DNA from: Planococcus beigongshangi | GTDB lineage: Bacteria; Bacillota; Bacilli; Bacillales_A; Planococcaceae | Assembly: GCF_016820495.1 (NCBI RefSeq) | Contig: NZ_JADHDU010000005.1 | Location: 83,351-147,350 of the forward strand | Direction of reading: 5' to 3' | Length of the DNA stretch: 64,000 nt | Shown here: positions 1 through 7,640 of the stretch, piece by piece | Numbering within the stretch: position 1 is the first letter of the stretch | Layout of the letters: every line of letters begins with the position of its first letter | The notes under the pieces: generated by a model | The model's database searches: none | The model's input: the letters and a program-made list of their open reading frames with translations, nothing else | Told to the model about the DNA's origin: nothing | Position numbers and translations under genes: made by a program

Positions 1-1
1 A

Positions 2-193
2 AAGAAGGAATACGAAAACCAGATCAAGGCGCTGATGGCCGAGAATGAAAAGGGCTTCACGCTTAATCGAGTGGTTACCTGGAAGAACTACGAAACCAAC
101 CGGCTTGATTCCAAGCGCTTGAAAGCTGAACAGCCGGATCTTTACAAAAAATACATTAACACGACAACCGCGCGCCGGTTCACCGTGAAATAG
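2..193 (+). CDS. YqaJ-type viral recombinase/exonuclease, C-terminal part (cut by window edge)
   Basis: The last 63 codons of a gene that begins before the window. The visible end contains WKNYETNRLDSKRLKAEQP and finishes with RRFTVK, the usual C-terminus of phage YqaJ-family (lambda-exonuclease-like) nucleases, which resect double-stranded ends for RecT annealing. The nuclease core is outside the window. RecT follows after one small gene, the normal yqaJ-yqaK pairing of Bacillus phages, which supports the call. Confidence 0.75.
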   Translation, partial: KKEYENQIKALMAENEKGFTLNRVVTWKNYETNRLDSKRLKAEQPDLYKKYINTTTARRFTVK

Positions 194-204
194 GAGGAAA
201 ACAT

Positions 205-674
205 ATGCCGAACTGGGCTGAAGGTAATTTGAAAGTTAGAGGTACGCAAAAAGAAATCGTTACATTTCTAAAAGGTGCGTTCGGAGGAGTGTCGGCGTTT
301 TTTTCCCAACAAGAAGAAGTCGAAGTTGAAGAGAATGATTATTCTATAACCGTTAAATCGAAGCATGGGTTGCATGTCAATGGCACAAGAAGGGCGTTTG
401 TTGATGGTGAGATTGAGTTCTATCTCGACTATGAAGATGATGAAATCGTTGTACTTGTGATTGATGATTTCAAGCAAGCATGGGGCATTGATCCAGAACC
501 ATTCATTCATCTTTCGAAAAAATTTAAAGTAGACAAAAAAAAATTTATGTATTCGAGAAAGGCATGGAATTTAACCACGACGTCGAGATTCATAAAGGCG
601 AGCTTGTCAAATCGGACGTCATTCAATTTGAAAATTACAAGTGGGATTGCATCATGCCAAATCTCGGCGGCTAA
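205..674 (+). pseudogene. Small phage protein interrupted by a -1 frameshift at an A9 run
   Basis: The gene starts with MPNWAEGNLKVRG, preceded by AGGAGG, and resembles phage proteins beginning PNWCxGxLKVRG (an Api92/DUF1281-like group; weak recollection). It reads normally to about codon 112, where nine A residues (535-543) occur. Downstream the plausible protein sequence continues in the -1 frame (KIYVFEKGMEFNHDVEIHKG) and ends at the TAA at 672-674. In the original frame the tail is low-complexity serine/threonine-rich sequence to 705. Either an indel in the homopolymer has broken the gene, or A AAA AAA slippage joins the two parts. It sits between yqaJ and recT. Confidence 0.6.
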
Positions 675-718
675 TTCCAATACAACAATATCCATTAAAA
701 ACTAGGAGGAATTCATTC

Positions 719-1582
719 ATGGCAACAAATGAAGCAGTCAAAAACCAATTGGCACAGAAAAACACGCAGGTGCAAAAGAAAGCGCCGGCACCGGAACAGA
801 CACTGAACGCGCTCTTGAAACGCATGGGCCCAGAAATTCAACGCGCCCTTCCGAAACACATGGACGCCGACCGGATTGCTCGGATCGCTCTGACGGCTGT
901 TCGTACCACACCGAAATTACTGGAATGTGATCAAACCTCTTTCCTTGCAGCTATCATGCAGTCAGCACAACTAGGTGTTGAACCGAATACAGGTCTTGGT
1001 CAGGCTTACCTAATTCCTTACGGCAAGCAAGTTCAGTTCCAGTTGGGTTACAAGGGCCTGATTGACTTAGCAGTCCGTAGTGGGCAGTACAAATCGATTT
1101 ATGCCCATGAAGTATACGCCGAAGACGAATTCGAATTCACATACGGCTTAACGAAAGACTTGGTCCATAAACCTGCTTCCATTCCGCAAGGCGAGCCAAT
1201 CGGCTATTATGCTGTCTACCACTTGCAAAACGGTGGTTATGATTTCGTTTACTGGACGAGAGAACGCATTGATCACCACGCTCACAAGTTCTCGCAAGCC
1301 GTTCAAAAAGGCTGGACGAGCCCATGGAAAACCAATTACGACGCAATGGCCAAGAAGACGGTCCTGAAAGAAGTACTGAAATACGCTCCTAAGTCGATTG
1401 AGCTGCAGAAGACAGTGGAGGCAGACTCTACTATCAAAAATGAAATCAGCCGTGATATGAGCGAGATTATCGATGTAACAGACTACACAGTCCTGGACGA
1501 TCAAGTAGAAGTAGTGGAAGAAACAGCGGATGCTGCAAAGGATAAAAAACCGAGTGTGCACGAACAAGGGTCGTTGGTCTAA
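719..1582 (+). CDS. recT: RecT-family single-strand annealing protein
   Basis: 287 residues, the usual RecT length, starting at an ATG 8 nt after AGGAGG. The protein anneals complementary single strands during phage recombination in the cytoplasm, working with the YqaJ exonuclease whose end lies just upstream. Family features visible are LNALLKRMGPEIQRALPKHM near the N-terminus, the conserved core LGVEPNTGLGQAYLIPYG, and QLGYKGLIDLAVRSGQY. The C-terminus is acidic, as is common in this family. The longer upstream in-frame start at 641 is not needed. Confidence 0.93.
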   Translation: MATNEAVKNQLAQKNTQVQKKAPAPEQTLNALLKRMGPEIQRALPKHMDADRIARIALTAVRTTPKLLECDQTSFLAAIMQSAQLGVEPNTGLGQAYLIPYGKQVQFQLGYKGLIDLAVRSGQYKSIYAHEVYAEDEFEFTYGLTKDLVHKPASIPQGEPIGYYAVYHLQNGGYDFVYWTRERIDHHAHKFSQAVQKGWTSPWKTNYDAMAKKTVLKEVLKYAPKSIELQKTVEADSTIKNEISRDMSEIIDVTDYTVLDDQVEVVEETADAAKDKKPSVHEQGSLV

Positions 1583-1652
1583 GTGTTAAAAAAGGGGAGT
1601 GAGGGCTCCCCTTAAAAATTATAGAAATATAAAAAGATTTGAGGGATTGGCA

Positions 1653-2477
1653 ATGAGCGAAGTGAAGTGGATCAAGCTAAGCACACAAATGTTTGAGGAT
1701 GAAAAAATACGGTTGATAGAAAGTATGCCGGAAGCGGACACGATTCTTATTGTGTGGGTCAAATTACTTTCGCAAGCAGGCAGGTCAAACAATAATGGCT
1801 ACATTTATTTATCTGAAGATATTCCATACACGGATGAAATGCTGGCAACCATCTTTAACCGTCCGCTATCTACAGTCCGAATGGCTTTAGAGGTATTCCG
1901 CAACTTTGGAATGATTGATGTAGATTCAAATCATTTTATTAGCATATCGAATTGGGAGAAACATCAGAACGTTGCCGGGCTCGATAAGATTCGTGAACAG
2001 AACCGTATCCGTAAGCAAAAAGAACGCGAAAAAAAGAAACTCCCTGCCCCGTCACGTGACCGTCACGTGACAGTCACGCCGAATCACGCAACAGAACTAG
2101 AACTAGATTTAGAACTAGAACTAGAAAAAGATGTTGTTGTAGATGATAGCGCTGGAAAAGCATTCCGATTCTACGAAAAAAACATGGGTCCACTGGTCCC
2201 ACATATTTCAGAACGAATTTCTATCATGATTGATGAATCATCTGAGGAGTTGGTTCATGAGGCATTGAAACGTTCTGTGGAAGCAAATGCGCGGAACAAA
2301 ATGAATTTTGCTGACACGATCCTGAAAGATTGGGGTGCCCAGCGAATCAAAACCTTAGCCGATGTCGCTGCTGCAGACAAAGAATTCGAAAGACGAAAGC
2401 GAGGGAACTCGAATGGAACCACTCCGAAAAATCATGGAGGACCTCACGACGAAGAATATGACGGACTCTCAATCTAA
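1653..2477 (+). CDS. Phage replisome organizer N-terminal domain protein
   Basis: 274 residues. Residues 1-120 match the phage replisome-organizer N-terminal winged-helix domain (MSEVKWIKLSTQMFEDEKI, then EMLATIFNRPLSTVRMALEVF). This domain binds the phage origin and recruits the helicase loader. Residues 125-160 are a basic linker followed by a leucine/glutamate stutter (LELDLELELE) encoded by near-tandem gaactaga repeats at 2095-2130, a likely spot for length variation. The C-terminal part is DnaD-like helical. The ATG at 1653 follows GAGGG. Its 3' end overlaps the DnaC-like gene by about 65 nt, showing operon organisation. Confidence 0.85.
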   Translation: MSEVKWIKLSTQMFEDEKIRLIESMPEADTILIVWVKLLSQAGRSNNNGYIYLSEDIPYTDEMLATIFNRPLSTVRMALEVFRNFGMIDVDSNHFISISNWEKHQNVAGLDKIREQNRIRKQKEREKKKLPAPSRDRHVTVTPNHATELELDLELELEKDVVVDDSAGKAFRFYEKNMGPLVPHISERISIMIDESSEELVHEALKRSVEANARNKMNFADTILKDWGAQRIKTLADVAAADKEFERRKRGNSNGTTPKNHGGPHDEEYDGLSI

Positions 2478-3240
2478 AGGCTTGGAATGTCCGCATTGCA
2501 AAGAAGTTGTGCCACCACTTGAAATCGAAGTCTTGGGAAAGAATCGTTGGGTGCAGCCAATCTGCAAATGTGAAGCCGATATCCAGAAAGCCGAACTTGA
2601 GACGATGAAAAATGCGCAGCGTGAACGCGAAGTTCGAGAGTTGTTCGCCATTAGCGACTTGGGCAAACGGTTTGAGGAAGCCAATTTCGAAAATTTCGAT
2701 TCTCGTCCCGGCGCTGAAAATGCGGAGAAGATTTCGCGGTACTATGCAAATAACTTTGAAGAATTCGGACTTGAATCCATTTTACTCTGGGGCATCCCCG
2801 GCAATGGGAAATCACACTTAGCCGCAGCTATCCACAATCAACTTCACAGAGAAGGAAAAGTCGTGGTTTTTGTATCGATGCCGGACCTGTTAAAGAAAAT
2901 TAAAAATACATTTGGCAAAGGCAATACGGAAAGTGAAGAAAAAATCTTGAAGGCTTTGAACATCTGCGACCTGTTAATCATCGATGATATCGGCGCAGAG
3001 AAGACGAGCGAATGGGTGCAGGAAATCATTTTTCTGATCATCGACAATCGCTACCGTCGCAATAAACCGGTAATGGCCACATCTAATTTGGAACCAAAGG
3101 AATTAGCTGGGCAGATTGGTAAGCGCTCTTATGACCGCATCGTAGAAATTTCGCAATCAATCGAGAATAAAGCGTCCAGTTACCGGCGAGAGGTAGCGAA
3201 GAACCGTTTATCCAAGTTTGATCACTTACTGAAAGATTAG
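2413..3240 (+). CDS. dnaC: DnaC-like helicase loader ATPase
   Basis: 275 residues. AAA+ ATPase with Walker A GIPGNGKSH, Walker B LLIIDDIGAE and a sensor-1 region ATSNLEPKEL, typical of phage DnaC/DnaI loaders that place the replicative helicase at the origin. The N-terminus has cysteines (CPHC and CKC) like the zinc region of DnaI. The ATG at 2413 lies inside the upstream replisome-organizer gene and has a GAGGG upstream; 2434 is an alternative start. It forms the replication module with the preceding gene. Confidence 0.9.
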   Translation: MEPLRKIMEDLTTKNMTDSQSKGLECPHCKEVVPPLEIEVLGKNRWVQPICKCEADIQKAELETMKNAQREREVRELFAISDLGKRFEEANFENFDSRPGAENAEKISRYYANNFEEFGLESILLWGIPGNGKSHLAAAIHNQLHREGKVVVFVSMPDLLKKIKNTFGKGNTESEEKILKALNICDLLIIDDIGAEKTSEWVQEIIFLIIDNRYRRNKPVMATSNLEPKELAGQIGKRSYDRIVEISQSIENKASSYRREVAKNRLSKFDHLLKD

Positions 3241-3251
3241 GAGGAAGGGCA

Positions 3252-3461
3252 ATGGAATACATCTTAAACAAAACACCGCAAGACTACCGCACATATATTT
3301 TGGACATGTTGGTCGTTACAGCCGGAAGCTGGCAGGCAGCAGGATGCAAGGACGAGGCACTGGAAGCGAAGTTCATTCATTTACTTGGCGAGATTCATCC
3401 GAAACGAGAAACGGCGCTACTGGCGTTGCAGATGCATATTGCCGGGGAGGTTGCGGCGTGA
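3252..3461 (+). CDS. Small hypothetical phage early protein
   Basis: 69 residues with an excellent AGGAGG site 7 nt before the ATG. The sequence is helical and amphipathic (EYILNKTPQDYRTYILDML, ending LLALQMHIAGEVAA) with no motif I recognise. It follows the helicase loader by 11 nt and overlaps the next start by 4 nt, so it is co-translated in the early operon. Confidence 0.6.
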   Translation: MEYILNKTPQDYRTYILDMLVVTAGSWQAAGCKDEALEAKFIHLLGEIHPKRETALLALQMHIAGEVAA

Positions 3462-3829
3462 AACCCATGTCATTAATCGGCGGCATCGATGAATACCAGC
3501 TCAACAAAAGATTCAAGTCAGAGGAAAGTCCAGCTGGCCGGTTAGTTTATTTCTTGGCTCACAATGGATATCCCTCCGAACTGGAGCACGCTATGAGCAT
3601 CATTCCGGTAAATAAAGTTCTAACAGTCAAAGAAATATACGTCGGGCGTTCAAGCTCTACCGTTGAATTCAAAGAATACCCAGGCAAGCGATTCAATACG
3701 GTGATGTTTGCGGATATCAATTTTACCGAGAGACGGAAGATCCGACGCTTCCGTTTTAATTTAAAGTCTCATTGTCAATATTTTCTTTTAACTTGTTCAA
3801 TGAAACCTGAACGAATGGAAAACAATTGA
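3458..3829 (+). CDS. Hypothetical phage early protein
   Basis: 123 residues from the GTG at 3458, chosen because GGGGAGG lies 8 nt upstream and it overlaps the preceding stop by 4 nt; the ATG at 3467 is an alternative. The first 80 residues look like a folded phage protein (PMSLIGGIDEYQLNKRF). The last 30 are unusually basic and cysteine-containing and may be a poorly conserved tail. I do not recognise a family. Confidence 0.5.
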   Translation: MKPMSLIGGIDEYQLNKRFKSEESPAGRLVYFLAHNGYPSELEHAMSIIPVNKVLTVKEIYVGRSSSTVEFKEYPGKRFNTVMFADINFTERRKIRRFRFNLKSHCQYFLLTCSMKPERMENN

Positions 3830-3842
3830 AGGAGGAAAAATA

Positions 3843-4037
3843 ATGCCAGTAAAAAATGAAACAGCTTTTTTGCAAAGTCTTTCGCATCTCGTTTCCCATC
3901 GTGCAGTGAAATACCACTGCGGATTCCGTACTGCTTTTGTTCAGTGGACATCGGAGGAAGAAAAGCAGGGGGTATCTTACACAGAGCTCAGAGATTTTGT
4001 TGTATCGGCCCATAGAGGCAACGAGGTGGATTCCTGA
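3843..4037 (+). CDS. Small hypothetical protein
   Basis: 64 residues with a very strong AAGGAGG site. The sequence HLVSHRAVKYHCGFRTAFVQWTSEE has no known motif. Its stop overlaps the next ATG (ATGA, 4037-4040), so the two small genes are translationally coupled. Confidence 0.5.
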   Translation: MPVKNETAFLQSLSHLVSHRAVKYHCGFRTAFVQWTSEEEKQGVSYTELRDFVVSAHRGNEVDS

Positions 4038-4123
4038 TGACGTACCTTTTAGCTGCATTTATCACTTTAGGAATTGTAGAAGGAGTATGGGTGTATCGGA
4101 CATGGCGGATGTTTGGCAGTTGA
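4037..4123 (+). CDS. 28-residue putative membrane microprotein
   Basis: A 28-codon frame, MTYLLAAFITLGIVEGVWVY and a short basic end. It starts in an ATGA overlap with the preceding gene, so it probably depends on translational coupling. The first 20 residues are hydrophobic enough for one membrane helix. Such microproteins are common in phage early operons, but there is no direct evidence of expression. Confidence 0.4.
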   Translation: MTYLLAAFITLGIVEGVWVYRTWRMFGS

Positions 4124-4150
4124 GGGGAACTTTTAAGGAGTGAAAATATA

Positions 4151-4306
4151 ATGGCTAAATTTAATTTCTCAGTAGCAATTGGATTAAACGGTTGCCATAT
4201 CGAAGACACCATTGAGTTAGAGGACAATTTAACCGATGAAGAGGTACAGGAAATGTACTTAGATTGGCGTGACGAACAGCTTGACGGTGGTTGGGATAGA
4301 GAGTAA
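4151..4306 (+). CDS. Small acidic hypothetical protein (51 aa)
   Basis: Starts MAKFNFSVAIGLNGCHIEDT and ends in an acidic helix (LTDEEVQEMYLDWRDEQLDG). AAGGAG lies 9-14 nt upstream. The short beta strand plus acidic helix pattern recurs in small phage proteins of unknown function. I can assign no role. Confidence 0.55.
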   Translation: MAKFNFSVAIGLNGCHIEDTIELEDNLTDEEVQEMYLDWRDEQLDGGWDRE

Positions 4307-4347
4307 TACGCCCATACTTTAGAACCTTAAATTAAAGGAGAAGTAAA

Positions 4348-4572
4348 ATGGCTTATAAAAAACCTGTTTGCGATTGCGGCAATAACCTACAATTTATCGG
4401 CAATCCATTTGCAATTTTAAATGTAAAAACAGATGGAAGGTTAAGTGCATATAGACCGTTTATTCGCTCGGAACATATACCTTCAGACAGATTAAAATGT
4501 CGGGCGTGCGAGATATATTATAAGTGTCACTTTGATAATAAAGACAGGGTTTTTAGAGGTGTGAAACTATAA
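4348..4572 (+). CDS. Small cysteine-rich, probably zinc-binding protein
   Basis: 74 residues with cysteines in CDCG near the N-terminus and CRAC...C near the C-terminus, a four-cysteine arrangement consistent with a structural zinc site. AAAGGAG precedes the ATG. The coding sequence is AT-rich compared with recT or dnaC, which suggests a separate origin within the early operon. Function unknown. Confidence 0.55.
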   Translation: MAYKKPVCDCGNNLQFIGNPFAILNVKTDGRLSAYRPFIRSEHIPSDRLKCRACEIYYKCHFDNKDRVFRGVKL

Positions 4573-4601
4573 AAAATTTCGCACATAAAGGAGTGATGGC
4601 A

Positions 4602-4766
4602 ATGGAGTGCAAACGATGTAATCGGCAACTGAAGACTCAAAAGAGCATCGATAACGGGTATGGTCCCACCTGTAAGAAAAAGCAGGAAGAAGCCGATGCC
4701 GAGTTTCTAAGGATCCAGATTACCATTGACGAAGAATTAGCTTATCAGGAAAAGGTGAAACGTTAA
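4602..4766 (+). CDS. Small CxxC protein resembling DUF6011-type phage proteins
   Basis: 54 residues. The motif CKRCNRQLKTQKSIDNGYG followed by GPTC resembles small phage proteins with a CxxC...GxGPxC signature (DUF6011 by recollection). AAAGGAG lies about 8 nt upstream. Its last base is the first base of the next ATG, so it is coupled to rusA. The C-terminal half is an acidic helix. Confidence 0.55.
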   Translation: MECKRCNRQLKTQKSIDNGYGPTCKKKQEEADAEFLRIQITIDEELAYQEKVKR

Positions 4767-5182
4767 TGCAACTGTTATTCGAAATTATGGGAGATCCAGT
4801 CGCCCAGGGAAGACCGAGAGCCGGAAAGTCTTTTTCCGGCAAAACGGTTCTCTATGATCCAGCAAAATCCAGAAACTTCAAGCACTATGTCCGACTGGTA
4901 GCAGCGCAGCACGCGCCGAAAGAATTGATTGAAGGGCCAATTCATTTAAACGTTGACTTTTATCGGTCCATTCCGAAGAAATACCAGACCAAGCCAAAGC
5001 TCGAGCTTATTGAAAAAGGACTGTTGCTCCCAACCACAAAGCCGGATGTCGATAATTACATCAAGGGTGTAAAGGATGGACTTAATAAAGTGATCTGGCA
5101 AGATGATAGCCAGGTTGTCAGTATGAACATACGGAAATTCTATAGCATGACGCCGAGGATCGTCGTGCATATCACATATTAA
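4766..5182 (+). CDS. rusA: RusA-family Holliday junction endonuclease
   Basis: 138 residues. RusA-type resolvases cut four-way junctions formed during phage recombination. Diagnostic sequence is visible: PVAQGRPRAGK near the N-terminus and KPDVDNYIKGVKDGLNKVIW followed by DDSQV, which contains the conserved aspartates of the metal site. Length fits the family (about 120-140). It overlaps the preceding gene by one base and is part of the recombination and replication region. Confidence 0.92.
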   Translation: MQLLFEIMGDPVAQGRPRAGKSFSGKTVLYDPAKSRNFKHYVRLVAAQHAPKELIEGPIHLNVDFYRSIPKKYQTKPKLELIEKGLLLPTTKPDVDNYIKGVKDGLNKVIWQDDSQVVSMNIRKFYSMTPRIVVHITY

Positions 5183-5240
5183 CTTAGGGGTAGCATTCGC
5201 TATCCTTTTGGGCATTAAAGAGAGAGTGGGGGTCATTTTT

Positions 5241-5438
5241 TTGCGTATGAAAGAAGTGAAGATTTCGGAGACAGGTATGCTGGAATTGGATATAATGGAA
5301 TTACCTAGAAGTTGTGTTCTCGTCATTTCAGATGGCAAGGCGAAAGTTGCTGAGCTGCCCGTACATGCGGAGACCAGCATCGTCACGTACAAAGGGAAAG
5401 TGAAACGGGTGAATTTTGATGAGGGGGAAGAGTTTTGA
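5241..5438 (+). CDS. XtrA/YqaO-like small phage protein
   Basis: About 65 residues, resembling the XtrA/YqaO group of PBSX and skin-element proteins (CVLVISDGKAKVAELPVHAE, then KGKVKRVNFDEGEEF). The TTG at 5241 is 8 nt after GGGGG; the ATG at 5247 is an alternative. In PBSX-like phages this gene lies just before the late activator, as here. Biochemical role unknown. Confidence 0.65.
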   Translation: MRMKEVKISETGMLELDIMELPRSCVLVISDGKAKVAELPVHAETSIVTYKGKVKRVNFDEGEEF

Positions 5439-6079
5439 AATTGAAGCATGACTTTTATTTTTGGTCATCATGGATTCTTTTAGGATGTTTGTTCCTTTTA
5501 ATTTTCTATATGTATCAATATCAATATAACTTTAAAGAAATAATCGACTTGAAAACAATTTTGACCGTTTTAGGTACTATTTTCGGTGCATATTTCGGCG
5601 CTAAAACAGCGGGTCAATACGCAGTGAAGTCGGTTGAAAAACAAATTGATCATCAAAAAAATTCTGAGATTATAAAAGAAAAAAGAATTTTAAAGAAAAA
5701 AATGCAAGAAATTATAACGCGATGCGCTGGTTTGAGCGCTTTTTTGAATGATATGGAACTAATTTTCGAAGAAAATGAGGATTATTTTTTAAGCTCAAAA
5801 GACACGTCTATTCTTCTTGAAATTCAAGAACATTTAGAAATAGAAATTAGTTATTTAAAAAGTATCGAGCTTACTGAAGTTTATGAAAAACCATTTTTAA
5901 GAATTACTTTAGTAAAGTCTTTATTAGACTTTATACTTAGCTCCACCAAGTTAATGGCAAGGTTTGTTGCAGAAGACGCTACAGATATTTACTTTACAGA
6001 AAAAGAATCGTTTTTTGATTCTATATTAGGTTTTGAAGAGGGTCTAGAAAATTTGAAAATGGAATTAAATAATATCTAA
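5435..6079 (+). CDS. AT-rich membrane protein with coiled coil (moron candidate)
   Basis: 214 residues from a TTG start that overlaps the previous gene by 4 nt and has AGGGGGAAG upstream. One or two N-terminal membrane helices (WILLGCLFLLIFYMYQ and TILTVLGTIFGAYFGA) are followed by a basic coiled coil (residues 65-95) and an acidic helical domain. Base composition is strikingly AT-rich compared with recT, rusA and the structural genes, a sign of recent acquisition. It is not needed for phage growth as far as known families show. A superinfection-exclusion or host-interaction role is only a guess. Confidence 0.6.
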   Translation: MKLKHDFYFWSSWILLGCLFLLIFYMYQYQYNFKEIIDLKTILTVLGTIFGAYFGAKTAGQYAVKSVEKQIDHQKNSEIIKEKRILKKKMQEIITRCAGLSAFLNDMELIFEENEDYFLSSKDTSILLEIQEHLEIEISYLKSIELTEVYEKPFLRITLVKSLLDFILSSTKLMARFVAEDATDIYFTEKESFFDSILGFEEGLENLKMELNNI

Positions 6080-6100
6080 TAAGTCCGCACCAGCAAACTG

Positions 6101-6146
6101 GAGGACATCATTACAGCTTAACCGCTGTTTTGGTGTCCTCTTTTTT
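6101..6146 (+). terminator. Rho-independent terminator at the end of the early operon
   Basis: GAGGACA at 6101-6107 pairs with TGTCCTC at 6134-6140, with a smaller cagc/gctg stem inside the loop, followed by six T residues. It lies between the membrane coiled-coil gene and the late activator. Confidence 0.7.
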
Positions 6147-6171
6147 ATTTCATTTCGAGAGGAGCAACTCC

Positions 6172-6660
6172 ATGAAGATCTGGGCTGATGAATTATTGCA
6201 TGAATATGAAATTGGAAAAAAGGATTTAGAACGCCGTCGTGACCGATTGAACAGAAATGACTTTCACGATAAGCAGGATCTCACTCAAATTAACAGCATG
6301 ATTGAGAGCATGGCTTTTGCCATGGAATGGATGGAGACCGGGAGACAGCCTGGTATCTATAAGGGGATTGATAAAAAGAATATCTATCAGCATCAATCAT
6401 TCGCCAGCATGGATTTTATCCCCGATATTACCGAGCAATTGGAGGAAGGCCCAAAGCAGCTTTACATGACTGCTGAAGAAAAGATTATTCTGGCTGATAT
6501 CTTTGCAGCATTATCTTTGAGGGAAAGACAGTGCTATATCCTGCATGAAGCCAGCGGGTTGAGCATGGGGAAAATAGCAGATGAAATCGGTCTAAAAAGG
6601 CGTACTGTCCAACAATATATTGAAAGGGCACGTGAGAAAATTAAAGTTAAAGTAGGATGA
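6172..6660 (+). CDS. Sigma-factor-like late transcription activator
   Basis: 162 residues from the ATG at 6172, which follows GAGAGGAG. Residues 110-155 are a sigma-70 region-4 helix-turn-helix (LSLRERQCYILHEASGLSMG, then KIADEIGLKRRTVQQYIERA). The N-terminus is helical. Xpf of PBSX and similar positive control factors have this build, occupy this place just before the terminase genes, and switch on late transcription. No region 2 is visible, so it may act as a small DNA-binding activator rather than a full sigma factor. Confidence 0.8.
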   Translation: MKIWADELLHEYEIGKKDLERRRDRLNRNDFHDKQDLTQINSMIESMAFAMEWMETGRQPGIYKGIDKKNIYQHQSFASMDFIPDITEQLEEGPKQLYMTAEEKIILADIFAALSLRERQCYILHEASGLSMGKIADEIGLKRRTVQQYIERAREKIKVKVG

Positions 6661-6720
6661 AACTTGTAGGTTAAAAGAACGTAATAATTTATAAGAATAG
6701 GGAAAGGAGGATGAATTGGT

Positions 6721-6936
6721 ATGAACCTTGATTTTAATGAATTGATAGTTCCTGGCATTATTGAAGGCTTTTTCACTGTGGCAATGATGGCTCTACCGCT
6801 AATATTATGGATTGGGCTTCCGGCAATTATATCTAATATAATTTTTAGGAGTAGAGATGCTTCTCGTTTTGGAGCATTACTTGGGTTTGTTGCTTTGTAT
6901 ACAATTGGTCCATTTTCAACAATGAATTTGTTCTGA
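6721..6936 (+). CDS. Small two-helix membrane protein
   Basis: 71 residues with two hydrophobic stretches (AMMALPLILWIGLPAIISNI and ALLGFVALYTIGPF). AAAGGAGG precedes the start at a longish spacing. AT-rich compared with neighbours. I see no holin-family signature, and the lysis cassette is at 30 kb, so a holin role is unlikely. Function unknown. Confidence 0.5.
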   Translation: MNLDFNELIVPGIIEGFFTVAMMALPLILWIGLPAIISNIIFRSRDASRFGALLGFVALYTIGPFSTMNLF

Positions 6937-6981
6937 CGTACAATTGACGTACAAATTATTAATAAATGAAGGGGAGAAAGA

Positions 6982-7029
6982 GAGGGGATGCGTTCGAGAA
7001 CGCAAATCCCTCATTGAGCCTCGTTTTTT
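6982..7029 (+). terminator. Strong hairpin followed by a T tract in a gene gap
   Basis: GAGGG-atGCGTTC pairs with GAACGC-aaaTCCCTC (6982-7012) around a very short loop, and a six-T run follows at 7024-7029 after an 11-nt spacer. It could be a terminator with a second stem, or the 3' end of a short RNA. The spacer makes a standard terminator less certain. Confidence 0.45.
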
Positions 7030-7078
7030 CACAAAATAAAATGCCCTATGTAGTAGAATGATTGCAGGGGGTGAATTT

Positions 7079-7273
7079 ATGGAATGCAAATACTGTCAAT
7101 CTCATATGAAACAAGAGGGCACTGATCCAGAGCCAGGAGGGTTCTCAACTCTATACATCTGCGAGAATGATGAATGTCGCGCTATTTTCGAAGAATGGTA
7201 TAACGCTAGTGATATGGCTAATAAAATGCCCGAAAGAGACAATTGGTTTAAACCAGGTGAAAGTAAATATTAA
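7079..7273 (+). CDS. Small zinc-ribbon-like protein
   Basis: 64 residues from the ATG at 7079, which follows AGGGGG by 7 nt. CKYC (residues 3-6) and C...C (CENDEC, about 30) form a CxxC/CxxxxC pair typical of a zinc ribbon. It lies between the late activator and the terminase genes. No known role. Confidence 0.55.
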   Translation: MECKYCQSHMKQEGTDPEPGGFSTLYICENDECRAIFEEWYNASDMANKMPERDNWFKPGESKY

Positions 7274-7281
7274 TTGCCAGG

Positions 7282-7306
7282 AGCGCCTTTTGAAGGTGCT
7301 TTTTTA
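7282..7306 (+). terminator. Rho-independent terminator
   Basis: AGCGCCTT pairs with AAGGTGCT (one G-T pair) around a 3-nt loop and is followed by TTTTT. It closes the zinc-ribbon gene. Confidence 0.75.
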
Positions 7307-7333
7307 TTATGTCTTAAAAAAGGAGGCAATGGA

Positions 7334-7558
7334 ATGAACTTCGTGGATGCCAAACAACGCAAGGAACGCGGATTCTCCGTTAAGCAAGCTGTTGCTGATT
7401 TAAACAGCAAAGCAGATGATTACGAAACGATCATCATCATCGGCAAAACCCGTGACGGTGGATTGGATTTCGGATTCTCTGGAGACAATGATGCGGAATT
7501 GATTGGTCAATTAGAGGTGTTGAAGGCAGTTTTGGTTGAAGGGATTCAGGAAAGATGA
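7334..7558 (+). CDS. Small hypothetical phage protein (74 aa)
   Basis: MNFVDAKQRKERGFSVKQAV... with AGGAGG 7 nt before the ATG. It has an alpha-beta pattern (YETIIIIGKTRDGGLDFGFS) and an acidic C-terminal helix. Similar small proteins occur upstream of terminase genes in Bacillus phages, but I cannot name the family. Confidence 0.55.
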   Translation: MNFVDAKQRKERGFSVKQAVADLNSKADDYETIIIIGKTRDGGLDFGFSGDNDAELIGQLEVLKAVLVEGIQER

Positions 7559-7640
7559 ATGATTTACATGTCAGATTAAGCAAATAGCGCGAGAGTGATG
7601 ATATTTATGGGAGTAATGTTAGGGGGCGGAGTTGATGTAG

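Noticed and set aside
1148..1567. 139-codon minus-strand frame opposite recT
   Set aside because: Antisense shadow with cysteine/phenylalanine-rich composition typical of reversed coding sequence.
6721..6936. Small membrane protein considered as a second holin
   Set aside because: No holin family signature and far from the lysis cassette, which already has a clear holin.
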